Notes under the pieces: model-generated
Told to the model about the DNA's origin: nothing
What the model saw: the letters and a program-made list of their open reading frames with translations, nothing else
The model's database searches: none
Origin: Microbacterium testaceum
Lineage (GTDB): Bacteria; Actinomycetota; Actinomycetes; Actinomycetales; Microbacteriaceae
Assembly (NCBI RefSeq): GCF_001476285.1
Contig: NZ_LDRU01000009.1
Location: 1 to 64,000 of the forward strand
Length of the DNA: 64,000 nt
Direction of reading: 5' to 3'
In this document: piece by piece, positions 31,013-40,225 of the stretch
How the letters are laid out: each line of letters begins with the position of its first letter
Position numbering within the stretch: position 1 is the first letter of the stretch
Translations under genes and position numbers: made by a program

Positions 31013-32341
31013 TCAGGCGACCGCCATCAGCCATCGCTGACCGCGCACGCGCAGGCCCAGTGTGACGACCCGGGCGAGCAGGTACACGCCGAAGAACGCG
31101 GCCGACAGCCACGCGAGACCAGCCGCGCCTCCGCCTGCCCAGAGGGCGACCGCCGCGAGGGCAGGAGCGTACGGGACGAGGTTGAGCACGCCCGCGAGTG
31201 CCAGGTACCGCGCGTCTCCGGCGCCGATGAGCACGCCGTCGAGCACGAACACGACCGCCGCGAGCGGTTGAGCGACGGCGAGCACGAGCAGCGCCGGTTG
31301 GATGAGCGCGGCGACCGCGGGGTCGCCGGTGAAGACGATCCCGACGACGCCGGACGCAGCGGCGATGACGATGCCGACCGCGACACCGAACCACACCCCC
31401 CAGGCGACTGTGCGCTGCAGGACGCGGCGCACGGCCGCGAGATCACCGGCCCCGAGACCCGCGCCGATCAGGGCTTGAGCGGCGATCGCCAGGGCGTCGA
31501 GCGCGAAAGCCGCCGTGGAGAAGATCGTGAACGCGATCTGCCACCCCGCGAGCTCCGCCGACCCCAGTTGCGTGGCGACGGCGACCGTGGCGAGGAACGC
31601 CGCGCGCAGGCTCAGCGTCCGCAGGAACAGCCACCCGCCCGAGCGGGCGGTGCCCCCGAGGCCGGCGCGCTCCGGACGGAGGGATGCCGTGTGCCGCCGC
31701 GCGAGCCGGCCCACCACGACCACGTAGGCGCCGACCACCGCCCACTGCGCGATGACGGTGCCCACCGCCGACCCTGCGATCCCCCAGCCGAATCCGTAGA
31801 TGAAGACGGCGTTGAGAGCCGCGTTGGCGGCGAATCCCACGCCCGCGATCCACAGCGGGGTCACGGTGTTCTGCAACCCGCGCAACAGGCCCGTCGCCGC
31901 GAAGACGATGAGCATGGCGGGAAGACCCCACATCGAGATCGACAGGTAGACGCGGGCGTTCTCGGCGACGTCGGGAGCCGCGCCGAACGCGTCGACGACC
32001 GCCGGGGTGGACCACACGCCGGCGAGAGCCAGGACGGCGCCCAGGGTGAGCGCGAGCCACATGCCGTCGATCCCGACCGAGACCGCGCGCCCGACCTCGC
32101 CCGCGCCGAATCGTCGCGCCACGGCGGGAGTGGTGGAGTAGGCGAGGAACACCATGAGGCCGACGATGGTGTGCAGGACCGCCCCCGCGATCCCGAGCCC
32201 CGCGAGCGGGGCGACGCCGAGGTGCCCGACCATGGCTGCGTCGACGATGAGGAACAGCGGCTCGGCGATGAGCGCACCGAGCGCCGGGATGGCCAGGCGG
32301 AGGATCGACCGGTTGAGCGTCTCGGGCGGTCGCGTGGTCAC
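31013..32341 (-). CDS. MATE-family efflux transporter (DinF-like)
   Basis: A 442-residue protein with 12 helices in two homologous halves, starting LNRSILRLAIPALGALIAEPLFLIVDAAMVGHLG, the standard MATE/DinF opening with an Asp in helix 1-2 that is used for cation coupling. GLLRGLQNTVTPLW and the second-half VLDGVLIGAGDARYLA are family segments. It exports organic cations or toxic metabolites. The GTG start at 32341 has TAGGCT 6 bases upstream (leaderless). It is convergent with the flavoprotein gene and divergent from the M13 peptidase. Confidence 0.88.
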   Translation of the reverse strand: MTTRPPETLNRSILRLAIPALGALIAEPLFLIVDAAMVGHLGVAPLAGLGIAGAVLHTIVGLMVFLAYSTTPAVARRFGAGEVGRAVSVGIDGMWLALTLGAVLALAGVWSTPAVVDAFGAAPDVAENARVYLSISMWGLPAMLIVFAATGLLRGLQNTVTPLWIAGVGFAANAALNAVFIYGFGWGIAGSAVGTVIAQWAVVGAYVVVVGRLARRHTASLRPERAGLGGTARSGGWLFLRTLSLRAAFLATVAVATQLGSAELAGWQIAFTIFSTAAFALDALAIAAQALIGAGLGAGDLAAVRRVLQRTVAWGVWFGVAVGIVIAAASGVVGIVFTGDPAVAALIQPALLVLAVAQPLAAVVFVLDGVLIGAGDARYLALAGVLNLVPYAPALAAVALWAGGGAAGLAWLSAAFFGVYLLARVVTLGLRVRGQRWLMAVA

Positions 32342-32528
32342 GCGTCGAGCCTATGGCGACCCGCCGACATCGCGTGGGGCGGGCGCGAGCGCGGGCTTCA
32401 TATGTGACGGCGTCGCGAGGGGGGAGCCGAAGCGAGTAGGTGCCCGGGCACCCCGCGACAAGCACCGCGAGGGAGGCGATGTCGCCGTCCCCAGCCCGCA
32501 CCGAACAACGGGGATTTATCCTGGCTGA

Positions 32529-34505
32529 ATGACCGAGACCCCCCGTTCCGGCCTCGCGCTCGACGAACTGAGCGACGAGATCCGCCCGCAGGACGACCTG
32601 TTCCGCCACGTCAACGGCCGCTGGCTCGAGCGCACCGAGATCCCCGAGGACAAGGCGCGCTGGGGCGCCTTCCACCTCATCGCCGAGCAGGCCGAGAAGG
32701 ACGTCCGCGCGATCGTGGAGGAGTCGCAGCAGGCCGAACCGGGCAGCGAGGCCCGCAAGATCGGCGACCTGTTCGCGAGCTTCATGGACACCGCCCGCAT
32801 CGACGAGCTCGGCCGGACGCCGATCGAGGAGCAGCTGCGACGGGTCGACGAGGTGCACGACGTCGCCGGGCTCCTGCGGCTCACGGGCGAGTTCGAGCGC
32901 GAGGGCATGAGCGGTCTGATCGCCCTCTTCGTCGAGCCAGACCCGGGCGACCCGACGCGGTACGTCCCCGTCCTCTACCAGGGCGGCCTCTCGATGCCCG
33001 ACGAGAGCTACTACCGCCTCGACAACTTCGCCGATACGCGCGACGCCTACCGCGCGCACATCGAGCGCATCCTCGACCTCGCGGGCGTGGCCGATGCGGC
33101 CGACGACGCCGCGCGGGTCCTCGCCCTCGAGACCGAGATCGCGACCCACCACTGGTCGCGCGAAGACAGCCGCGACGCGGTCAAGACCTACAACCTGAAG
33201 TCGTGGGACGACACCGTCGCTCTCGCCGGCGTCGACCTCGCCGCGTGGCGGGCGGGCGTCGCCCCCGGTCACGAGGACGCGCTCGCCGAGGTCGTCGTCT
33301 ACCAGCCGAGCTTCGTCGAGTCCCTCGGCGAACTGCTCGTCGCGGAGCGCCTCGACGACTGGAAGGCCTGGCTGCGCTTCAAGGTCGTGCATTCCGCGGC
33401 GGCGTTCCTGCCCGACGCCTTCGTCGCCGAGAACTTCTCGTTCTACGGCACCCAGCTCACGGGTGTTCCCGTGAACCGCGAGCGGTGGAAGCGCGGCGTG
33501 AGCCTCGCGGAGGCCGCTCTGGGCGAGGCGATCGGCAAGGTTTACGTCGAGCGGCACTTCCCGCCGGCAGCCAAAGAGGCCATGGACGGTCTCGTCGCGC
33601 ACCTCATCGAGGCCTACCGCCGCTCGATCCGCTCGCTCGAGTGGATGACCGCCGAAACGCGCGAGCGCGCGCTCGCGAAGCTCGACGCCTTCACGCCGAA
33701 GATCGGCTACCCCGTGCGTTGGAAGGACTACGGCGACCTCGAGATCACCGCCGACGACCTCATCGGCAACGTCCGCCGGGCCAACGTCTGGGAGCACGAC
33801 CGTCAGCTCGCCAAGGTCGGTCAGCCGATCGACCGCGACGAGTGGCACATGACCCCGCAGACGGTGAACGCGTACTACAACCCGCTCATGAACGAGATCG
33901 TCTTCCCCGCGGCGATCCTGCAGTACCCGTTCTTCGACGCCGACCGCGACTCCGCCGCCAACTTCGGCGGGATCGGTGCCGTGATCGGCCACGAGATCGG
34001 GCACGGCTTCGACGACCAGGGCAGCCGGTTCGACGGCGACGGGTCGCTGCGCGACTGGTGGACGGATGCCGACCGCGCGGCGTTCGAGGAGCGGACCAAG
34101 GCCCTGATCGCCCAGTACGACGCGCTCGTCCCCGAGGGGCTGTCCGAGGAGCACCACGTCAACGGCGCCCTCACGATCGGTGAGAACATCGGCGACCTGG
34201 GCGGACTCGGTATCGCGATCTCGGCCTACCGCCTCTCGCTCGAAGCCGAGGGGCAGGACCCCGAAGGTCCGGTCGTGGACGGGCTCAGTGGCATCCAGCG
34301 TCTTCTTCTCAGCTGGGCGCAGGTGTGGCAGCAGAAGGGCCGGGATGCCGAGACCATCCGCCTCCTCACGATCGATCCGCACTCGCCCAACGAGTTCCGC
34401 TGCAATCAGATCGTGCGTAACATCGATGCTTTCTACGAGGCGTTCGAGGTGACCGAGGGCGACGCTCTCTGGCTCGACGCAGACCAGCGCGTCACCATTT
34501 GGTGA
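32529..34505 (+). CDS. M13 family zinc metalloendopeptidase (PepO/Zmp1-like)
   Basis: A 658-residue neprilysin-like peptidase. There is no signal peptide, so it is cytoplasmic or exported by a non-classical route, as for mycobacterial Zmp1. The zinc ligands are HEIGH (488-492) and E552 in GENIGDLGG, with D556 nearby. NAYYNPLMNEIVFPAAILQ is the substrate-binding segment, and the C-terminus shows the RCNQIVRN segment with a conserved Arg and ends in VTIW (the family ends in ..W). It cleaves peptides up to about 40 residues. TATCCT lies 6 bases before the ATG (leaderless). It contains few GGATGCC words compared with neighbours. Confidence 0.92.
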   Translation: MTETPRSGLALDELSDEIRPQDDLFRHVNGRWLERTEIPEDKARWGAFHLIAEQAEKDVRAIVEESQQAEPGSEARKIGDLFASFMDTARIDELGRTPIEEQLRRVDEVHDVAGLLRLTGEFEREGMSGLIALFVEPDPGDPTRYVPVLYQGGLSMPDESYYRLDNFADTRDAYRAHIERILDLAGVADAADDAARVLALETEIATHHWSREDSRDAVKTYNLKSWDDTVALAGVDLAAWRAGVAPGHEDALAEVVVYQPSFVESLGELLVAERLDDWKAWLRFKVVHSAAAFLPDAFVAENFSFYGTQLTGVPVNRERWKRGVSLAEAALGEAIGKVYVERHFPPAAKEAMDGLVAHLIEAYRRSIRSLEWMTAETRERALAKLDAFTPKIGYPVRWKDYGDLEITADDLIGNVRRANVWEHDRQLAKVGQPIDRDEWHMTPQTVNAYYNPLMNEIVFPAAILQYPFFDADRDSAANFGGIGAVIGHEIGHGFDDQGSRFDGDGSLRDWWTDADRAAFEERTKALIAQYDALVPEGLSEEHHVNGALTIGENIGDLGGLGIAISAYRLSLEAEGQDPEGPVVDGLSGIQRLLLSWAQVWQQKGRDAETIRLLTIDPHSPNEFRCNQIVRNIDAFYEAFEVTEGDALWLDADQRVTIW

Positions 34506-34547
34506 GGCGGAGTTTGTTGCTCTTCTGACCCGGAAGGAGCCACGCTC

Positions 34548-35516
34548 GTGGGCATGCCCCCGGTTCCCGAACCCGCCACCCCCGAGCCCCTCGGCGGTGC
34601 CGTCGAGTCGTCGCGACGCGACGCGCCCGCTCTCCGGGGGGCTGGGCGGAAGGGGCCGAAGCGTCTTCCGCGCCGCGCCGCGGCCGGGCGACGCTCGTTC
34701 ACGGCGACGCTGCGCGCGCTCGACGAGCTCGCCGCGTCGGGTGCGCGCGTCTCGGTGCGCATCGACGAGCTGGACGGCGGGGCGCAGGTGCTCGGGGGCG
34801 ACGATTTCCTGACCCTCCCGGTCGGGGGGCTCGGCGTCGTCCCGCTCCTCATCGAGGTCGCGGCATCCATCGAGGCGGGCACGATCGACGCGCTCGAGAT
34901 CATCGACCGCTCGACCGTGCACGGCGCCGCGGTCGGCGGCATGTGGCAGCATCTCAAGGCCCCCGCGCTGCCGATCGCCGACGTCGCGGTGCTCGCCGCC
35001 TCGGCCGGCGACGCGCTCGCGGTCAACGCCCTCCTGCAGCGCGTGGGCCTGCAGGCCGTGCGCGCGCGGTCGGAGCAGCTGGGGATGCGCCGGACGGCGC
35101 TCCTCGATCGCTTCCGCGACGACCGCGGCCCGGACGACGCTCCGCACGTCGCGCTCTCGACCGCCCGTGAGATGGCGGAGCTGTTCGCCGGTCTCGTGAA
35201 CTCGACGGTGGTCTCGCCCGGCGTCAGCGCCCAGGTCGCGGAGTGGTTGAGCCTGAACCACGACCTCTCGCTCGTGGCATCCGCCACCGGTCTCGATCCG
35301 TTCGCGCACGAGAACGACCAGCACGGGCTGCTGTTCATCAACAAGACGGGTCGGGCGGCCGGGGTGCGGGCCGAGGCGGGAGTGCTCGGCGGCCCCCGCG
35401 CGGGAGTCGCGTACGCGCTCATCGTCAACTTCGACGACCTCTCGATCTCGCACCGGCTGCGCGCACACGACGCGTTCCGCGTGCTCGGCGTCGAGCTGAT
35501 GGAGTACGTGTACTGA
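34548..35516 (+). CDS. Class A beta-lactamase-fold protein lacking the catalytic Ser-x-x-Lys
   Basis: A 322-residue protein. Residues 1-55 are a basic, disordered N-tail without signal peptide. The rest follows the beta-lactamase fold: VSVRIDELDGG, then LPVGGLGVVPLL where family members have (F)P..S..K; the nucleophile and general-base positions are G94 and V97. The SDN loop is replaced by SAGDAL. The KTG triad is kept (K266-T267-G268 in INKTGRAAGVRAEAG). It therefore looks like a pseudoenzyme, perhaps a ligand-binding or scaffold protein for peptidoglycan-like molecules. GTG 34548 has GGAAGGAG 8 bases upstream; it follows the peptidase gene by 42 bases and may be co-transcribed. Confidence 0.65.
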   Translation: MGMPPVPEPATPEPLGGAVESSRRDAPALRGAGRKGPKRLPRRAAAGRRSFTATLRALDELAASGARVSVRIDELDGGAQVLGGDDFLTLPVGGLGVVPLLIEVAASIEAGTIDALEIIDRSTVHGAAVGGMWQHLKAPALPIADVAVLAASAGDALAVNALLQRVGLQAVRARSEQLGMRRTALLDRFRDDRGPDDAPHVALSTAREMAELFAGLVNSTVVSPGVSAQVAEWLSLNHDLSLVASATGLDPFAHENDQHGLLFINKTGRAAGVRAEAGVLGGPRAGVAYALIVNFDDLSISHRLRAHDAFRVLGVELMEYVY

Positions 35517-35680
35517 CCCTCAGGCGGCGCGGATGCTCCAGACGCTGCGCGAGCACGCCGCGATGGTGGTCGCGACGACGATGACCGTCGCGGCTTAAGC
35601 GGCAGTTCCCGCAGAGGTCGGACGACTTCCCCGGAATCACGCGGCTGACGCGCGCTTCGATCACGGATTCATTTCGCCTG

Positions 35681-35711
35681 TTGCGCAAACATATGACGTA
35701 TGCCCTATGCT
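35681..35711 (+). promoter_or_regulatory. Promoter and candidate FadR/GntR operator of the sugar-transport operon
   Basis: TTGCGC (35681-35686) and TATGCT (35706-35711) could be -35/-10 with a long 19-base spacer. The imperfect palindrome CATATGACGTATG (35690-35702) lies between them, a placement that would block polymerase. The likely regulator is the FadR-type protein encoded at 40226. The rest of the 241-bp spacer 35517-35757 holds only a 21-codon ORF (35532-35597) that I do not call. Confidence 0.45.
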
Positions 35712-35757
35712 GGCATCCGGTCACCCGACCTCGTCGAAGAAGACAGGAGCTTCCGCA

Positions 35758-37131
35758 ATGACGCAGCATGTTTCCCGCGCTCGCCGTCGCCTCGCCCTCG
35801 TGGGCGGAGTCGCCGTGGCGTCCACCCTCGCCCTCACCGCGTGCAGCCCGAGCACCGGGACCGGCGGCAACGAGTCCGACAGCCAGTACGGCTTCACCGC
35901 CGCCGAGCAGGACCCGTCCAGCACCATCACCGTCTGGGTGGACTCGTCGCGCGAGCCGATCGCACAGGCGTTCGAAAAGGCCAACCCCGACGTCAAGATC
36001 AACATCGAGACCTACGACGGCGGCTCCGGCGGATCCGGATCGTTCCAGCAGAAGGTCGCTCTGTTTGACCAGTCCGGCGAAGGCTGGCCCGACGTCGTGT
36101 TCTCGACGCAGCAGAACGACACCTCATGGGCGTCGAAGGAGAACAACGGACAGCAGGCGTTCGCCGCCCCGCTGAACAAGGGCTTCTTCGACCAGAGCTT
36201 CCTCGACGGCTTCACCAAGGGCGCCCTCGGCCCCATGACCGTCGACGACACCGTCTACGGCCTCCGCAACGACCTCGCGCCGGTGCTGTTCTGGTACAAC
36301 AAGCCGCTGCTCGACCAGTTCGGATACTCCGTCCCCACGACGTGGGAGGACTACGAGGCGCTCAGCGACAAGATCGCCGCCGAGCACCCCGGCTACATCC
36401 TCGGCTCGGTCGGCGACTCGTTCCAGGCCCCCTACGTGTACTACTGGGGTGCCGAGGCCCCGATCTTCCAGGTCGACGGCAACACCTTCACCTCGAACTT
36501 CTCCGACCCGAACTCGAAGAAGGCGACCGATCTGATCGACCACATGCTGGCCAACGGCACGCTCGTGACCGACAGCGTCTTCGGCGCCGACTTCGTGTCG
36601 AAGTACAAGGACAAGCTCGTCGGCATCCCCGGCCCGGCCTGGTACGCGGGCGCGCTGTTCGACAACGAGAAGAGCCTGAACTACACCGCCGGCACCATCG
36701 GCGCCGGTGCTCCGCTCACGTGGTCGGACGGCGACAAGGTGACCGGCAACGTCGGTGGCGGCGTCTGGTACGCCTCGAGCCACTCGAAGAACCTCGAGGC
36801 CGTGAAGACCTTCCTCACGTACGTCACGAGCTCCGACGACTCCGTGAAGCTCGCCTCCGGTCTGCCCGCCTACCAGTCCGCGGCCGACGCGTGGCTCAAG
36901 GAGCAGGCCGCCCAGGGCTTCTTCACCGGCGATCTGCAGTCCAGCATCTCGACCGCGGCCAGCTCCGTCTGGCAGGGCTGGGGCTACCCGAGCTTCAGCA
37001 TCGAGGCGGCGTTCTCGAAGGTCGCCCTCCCGGTGATCAGCGCCGGTAAGCCCCTCTCGGACGCCACCCAGGCGTGGCAGACCGAGATGGACAACCAGGC
37101 GCAGGTCCAGGGTTACGACGTCGAGAAATAA
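35758..37131 (+). CDS. Sugar ABC transporter substrate-binding lipoprotein
   Basis: A 457-residue family 1 solute-binding protein. The signal peptide RRRLALVGGVAVASTLALTAC ends in a lipobox with lipidated C29, so it is anchored outside the membrane. Typical segments: TITVWVDSSREPIAQAFEKA near the start, GWPDVVFSTQQND, GLRNDLAPVLFWYNKPLLDQ, and VGGGVWYASSHSKNLEAVKTF. It delivers a sugar, sugar acid or oligosaccharide to the two permeases downstream. ATG 35758 has GGAG 8-9 bases upstream. It is the first gene of the importer-dehydratase operon; a 13-bp hairpin follows its stop. Confidence 0.92.
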   Translation: MTQHVSRARRRLALVGGVAVASTLALTACSPSTGTGGNESDSQYGFTAAEQDPSSTITVWVDSSREPIAQAFEKANPDVKINIETYDGGSGGSGSFQQKVALFDQSGEGWPDVVFSTQQNDTSWASKENNGQQAFAAPLNKGFFDQSFLDGFTKGALGPMTVDDTVYGLRNDLAPVLFWYNKPLLDQFGYSVPTTWEDYEALSDKIAAEHPGYILGSVGDSFQAPYVYYWGAEAPIFQVDGNTFTSNFSDPNSKKATDLIDHMLANGTLVTDSVFGADFVSKYKDKLVGIPGPAWYAGALFDNEKSLNYTAGTIGAGAPLTWSDGDKVTGNVGGGVWYASSHSKNLEAVKTFLTYVTSSDDSVKLASGLPAYQSAADAWLKEQAAQGFFTGDLQSSISTAASSVWQGWGYPSFSIEAAFSKVALPVISAGKPLSDATQAWQTEMDNQAQVQGYDVEK

Positions 37132-37147
37132 CCCCCGCACCTCCTCA

Positions 37148-37183
37148 GGGCTGGCCGCATTCACGAGCGGATGCGGCCAGCCC
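37148..37183 (+). terminator. Intra-operon hairpin after the binding-protein gene
   Basis: GGGCTGGCCGCAT (37148-37160) pairs perfectly over 13 bp with ATGCGGCCAGCCC (37171-37183). It sits in the 70-base gap between binding protein and first permease. It probably causes partial termination or protects the 3' end of the upstream message, giving more binding protein than permease, as in the E. coli malE-malF gap. Confidence 0.7.
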
Positions 37184-37201
37184 CTTCCCCTGAGAACGGA
37201 C

Positions 37202-38083
37202 GTGAGCATGCTCTCTCTGCGTCGAGCCCAGTCGACGTTCGGCTACCTGATGGTCAGCGGATACGTCGTCCTGCTCCTGGCGTTCGGCATCCTGCCGACC
37301 CTCTACGCCGCCTACCTGGCGTTCACCAAGGACGGAGCCTTCGTCGGCTTCGACAACTTCCTGAAGGCGGTGCAGGACTACCGCTTCCTCCCCGCCGTCG
37401 GCCATGTCGCCGCGTTCATCGCCATCTGGCTGACGAGCCTCATCGTCATCGTCGTGATCCTCGCGGTGATCGTCCACGCGATCCGCGTCCGCTGGCTGTC
37501 GTCGGCATCGCGCTTCATCTTCTACATCCCGGGCGCCCTGGCCGGGGCGTCGAGCGTGCTGCTCTGGCTCTTCATGCTCGATCCGACCGTCAGCCCGGTC
37601 AGCGGCCTCCTCCGTGCGCTGGGTTTCAACACCTTCGTCGACGTCGTCGGCAACGAGGGCAACCTCCCGGTGGTCTTCACGGTCATCGCCTTCTGGGCGG
37701 GCGCCGGTGGGTGGATCGTCATCATGTACGGCGCCCTGAACAACATCAACGTCGAGGTCATGGAAGCCGCCCGCATCGACGGAGCAGGCCCGATCGCCAC
37801 CGCCTGGTACATCCAGATCCCGCTGCTGCGGAAGTGGATCGCGTACATGGCCGTCATGTCGCTCGCCGCCGGTACGCAGCTCTTCGTCGAGCCGCGCGTG
37901 CTGTCCCAGGCGAGCAAGGGCGTCGTGGGCCTGGACTACTCCCTCAACCAGGTCGCCTACCTCTACGCCTTCCGTCAGAACGACTTCAACGGCTCCGCGG
38001 CCATCTCGCTGATGCTGCTCGTCGTCGCCGCCGGCCTCGCGGCCTTCTTCGTCTTCCGAGGAGGACTCTTTGAACGCGACTGA
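37202..38083 (+). CDS. Sugar ABC transporter permease, MalF/UgpA-type
   Basis: A 293-residue inner-membrane subunit with six helices. The ATPase-contacting EAA loop reads EVMEAARIDGAGPIATAWYIQIPLL (about residues 185-210). It pairs with the next permease to form the channel of a CUT1 sugar importer. The start is GTG 37202, or ATG two codons later (37208); no strong ribosome site distinguishes them. The 3' end overlaps the next gene by 14 bases. Confidence 0.9.
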   Translation: MSMLSLRRAQSTFGYLMVSGYVVLLLAFGILPTLYAAYLAFTKDGAFVGFDNFLKAVQDYRFLPAVGHVAAFIAIWLTSLIVIVVILAVIVHAIRVRWLSSASRFIFYIPGALAGASSVLLWLFMLDPTVSPVSGLLRALGFNTFVDVVGNEGNLPVVFTVIAFWAGAGGWIVIMYGALNNINVEVMEAARIDGAGPIATAWYIQIPLLRKWIAYMAVMSLAAGTQLFVEPRVLSQASKGVVGLDYSLNQVAYLYAFRQNDFNGSAAISLMLLVVAAGLAAFFVFRGGLFERD

Positions 38084-39023
38084 AACACGAACGACCTCGC
38101 GCGCAGCGGACTCGCGCGCGAGCGAGTCGGGAGCACGCGCGACACGGCGCACCCTGACCCCCGCCGCCTTCCTCGGGAAGGCTCTCGTCACCGTCGTCAT
38201 CCTGGTCTTCGTCTTCGTCTTCGGGATGCCGATCGTCTGGCTCCTGCTCGCGCCCACCAAATCCTCCACCGAGCTGACCGGCCAGCCGCCGTTCTCGTTC
38301 GGCTCGTTCGCGACGATCGCCGACAACTGGTCGCGGCTGAGCGAGTTCCAGAACGGCATCATCTGGCAGTGGACGGGCAACGCCGCGCTCTACACCGGCG
38401 TGGCGCTGGTGATCACCCTCATCGTCACGATCCCCGCCGGCTACGCGCTCGCGATGACGAAGTTCCGCTTCCGCGGGGTCCTGCTGATCCTCACGCTCGT
38501 CGTCATGCTCATCCCCAACACCGCGCTCGTCCTGCCGGTGTTCCTGGAGATGAGCGCGCTCAAGCTGGTCGGCACGCCGTGGGCCGTCATCCTGCCGTTC
38601 TCGTTCTTCCCGTTCGGGGTGTACCTCACGTACATCTACTTCACGACGAGCGTGTCGCAGGACCTCTTGAACGCGGCGCGCATCGACGGCGCGAGCGAGC
38701 TGCGGGTCTTCCGCTCGGTGGCCCTACCCCTCGCCACTCCCGTGATCGCCCTCGTGGGCTTCTTCAACCTCGTCGGCAACTGGAACAACTACTTCCTGCC
38801 GTTCGTGATGGAGCCCGGTCGGAAGGCCCCGATCCAGGTGGGACTCGCCGAGCTGCTGTCGAACGTGCCGCTGTTCAACCCCACGTCCTCGGCATCCGTC
38901 ACTCTCGACCTGCCGGTGATGGCTCTGGCCACGATCGTGTCGATCGCGCCGATCCTCATCGTGTTCCTGTTCTCGCAGCGATTCCTCGTCGAGGGGATGA
39001 CGGCGGGCGGGACGAAGGAATGA
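38070..39023 (+). CDS. Sugar ABC transporter permease, MalG/UgpE-type
   Basis: A 317-residue second permease with six helices and EAA loop DLLNAARIDGASELRVFRSVALPLA. A 28-residue Ser/Arg-rich disordered N-tail precedes the first helix. The TTG start at 38070 is supported by GAGGAGGA 5 bases upstream and by overlap with the previous gene. No ATPase is encoded in this operon, so a shared MsiK-type ATPase encoded elsewhere is probably used, as is common for actinobacterial CUT1 importers. The enolase-superfamily gene follows 31 bases later. Confidence 0.9.
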   Translation: MNATETRTTSRAADSRASESGARATRRTLTPAAFLGKALVTVVILVFVFVFGMPIVWLLLAPTKSSTELTGQPPFSFGSFATIADNWSRLSEFQNGIIWQWTGNAALYTGVALVITLIVTIPAGYALAMTKFRFRGVLLILTLVVMLIPNTALVLPVFLEMSALKLVGTPWAVILPFSFFPFGVYLTYIYFTTSVSQDLLNAARIDGASELRVFRSVALPLATPVIALVGFFNLVGNWNNYFLPFVMEPGRKAPIQVGLAELLSNVPLFNPTSSASVTLDLPVMALATIVSIAPILIVFLFSQRFLVEGMTAGGTKE

Positions 39024-39054
39024 CCCCGGTCACCCGGGGAGAAGAGGTTCAGTC

Positions 39055-40206
39055 ATGAAGATCACCGGCTACCGCCTGATCAACACCACGCTCGACTGGG
39101 GGCGCCCCGTCGGCGACGTCAACGGGTTCATCGCCTCCGGCGTCACGGCCCTGCCTCTCGTCATCGTCGAGACCGACGAGGGCATCGAGGGCGTCGGGAT
39201 GGGGATGCACGACGGCATCCCGCAGCTCTTCGAGGCCGTCGAGGGCGAGGACCCGCGCGCGACGTCGTGGCTGTACGACCGGATGATCGCGCGCATGTTC
39301 AAGAACGGGCACGGCGGTGCCGTCTTCGGAGGCATCGGTGCCCTCGACAGCGCGTTCTGGGACATCAAGGCGAAAGCCCTGGGCGAGCCGCTGTGGCGCC
39401 TGCTCGGGGGCCGCGACCGGTACATCCCGGGCTATGCGTCGGGGCTCGACATCGCCCTGGACGCCACGGGACTCTCCGAGTTCTACGCCTCGATGCGCGA
39501 CCGCGGCTTCACCGCGGCCAAGCTCAAGGGAGGCCGCAACTACCGGCACGACGCCGAGCGGCTCGCGCTCGTGCGCGACGTGCTCGGCGAAGCGACCGAC
39601 GAGCCGCTGGTCATGCTCGACGCGAACGAGTCGTGGAACCTGCCGCAGGCCATCCGCTACATCCAGCACCTCGAACAGAGCGTCGAGATCGCGTGGGTCG
39701 AGGAGCCGCTCCGTCGCTGGGATGCGGCCGGTATGCGACGGCTGCGGGATGCCATCTCCCCGGCCGTCGCGACGGGCGAGAACCTCACGGGGCTCGAGCA
39801 GTACCGTCAGCTCTTCGATGCGGAGGCCGTCGACATCGTCCAGGCGGCGGCGGTCTGGGGCGTGACCCACTCGTTGCGGGTGGCCGTGGCGGCCCACGCG
39901 CGCGACCTGGCCGTGAGCCCCATCGGGATGACCTCGAACCCCTCGACGATGGCGGTGGCCACGGCGATCCCCAATCACCTGCTGACGGAGGTCACCACCG
40001 CGCAGATGCCGACCGGTGTCACCGTCGATTACGAGGTGGCCGACGGCGGCCTCGTGCTGGGCGATCTCCCCGGGGGAGGGATCGCGATCGACGAGGCGCT
40101 CCACGCGGGCGCGGCGGAGTTCGTGTGGGGCGGTGAGCAGGGCCCGCACGTGCGCGACAGTCGCACCGGTCTCGAACTCGGCGTCCGCCGGAGCGTGGAG
40201 CGGTAG
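39055..40206 (+). CDS. Mandelate racemase/muconate lactonizing enzyme family, probable sugar-acid dehydratase
   Basis: A 383-residue enolase-superfamily enzyme. Metal ligands D189 (MLDANESWN), E216/E217 (VEEPLR) and E242 (TGEN) are in place. The second-strand Lys motif is K156-L-K158 (KLKGGRNY). The superfamily abstracts the alpha-proton of a carboxylate; dehydratases act on aldonates or uronates. Its position in one operon with a sugar importer and FadR-type regulator supports catabolism of an imported sugar acid, but the specific acid is not readable. The expected aldolase or kinase for the next step is absent from the window. GGAGAAGAGG precedes the ATG. Confidence 0.85.
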   Translation: MKITGYRLINTTLDWGRPVGDVNGFIASGVTALPLVIVETDEGIEGVGMGMHDGIPQLFEAVEGEDPRATSWLYDRMIARMFKNGHGGAVFGGIGALDSAFWDIKAKALGEPLWRLLGGRDRYIPGYASGLDIALDATGLSEFYASMRDRGFTAAKLKGGRNYRHDAERLALVRDVLGEATDEPLVMLDANESWNLPQAIRYIQHLEQSVEIAWVEEPLRRWDAAGMRRLRDAISPAVATGENLTGLEQYRQLFDAEAVDIVQAAAVWGVTHSLRVAVAAHARDLAVSPIGMTSNPSTMAVATAIPNHLLTEVTTAQMPTGVTVDYEVADGGLVLGDLPGGGIAIDEALHAGAAEFVWGGEQGPHVRDSRTGLELGVRRSVER

Positions 40207-40225
40207 GCGGAGTAGAGTGCTCTCC

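Noticed and set aside
31443-35468. Very long minus-strand open frame (about 1,340 codons) across the M13 peptidase region
   Set aside because: Low-complexity Arg/Asp/Val composition typical of the antisense of GC-rich genes; the plus strand carries well-conserved HEIGH and GENIGD motifs.
35532-35597. 21-codon ORF MLQTLREHAAMVVATTMTVA... in the spacer before the sugar-binding protein
   Set aside because: No ribosome site, no recognisable family and too short for codon statistics; could be a remnant.
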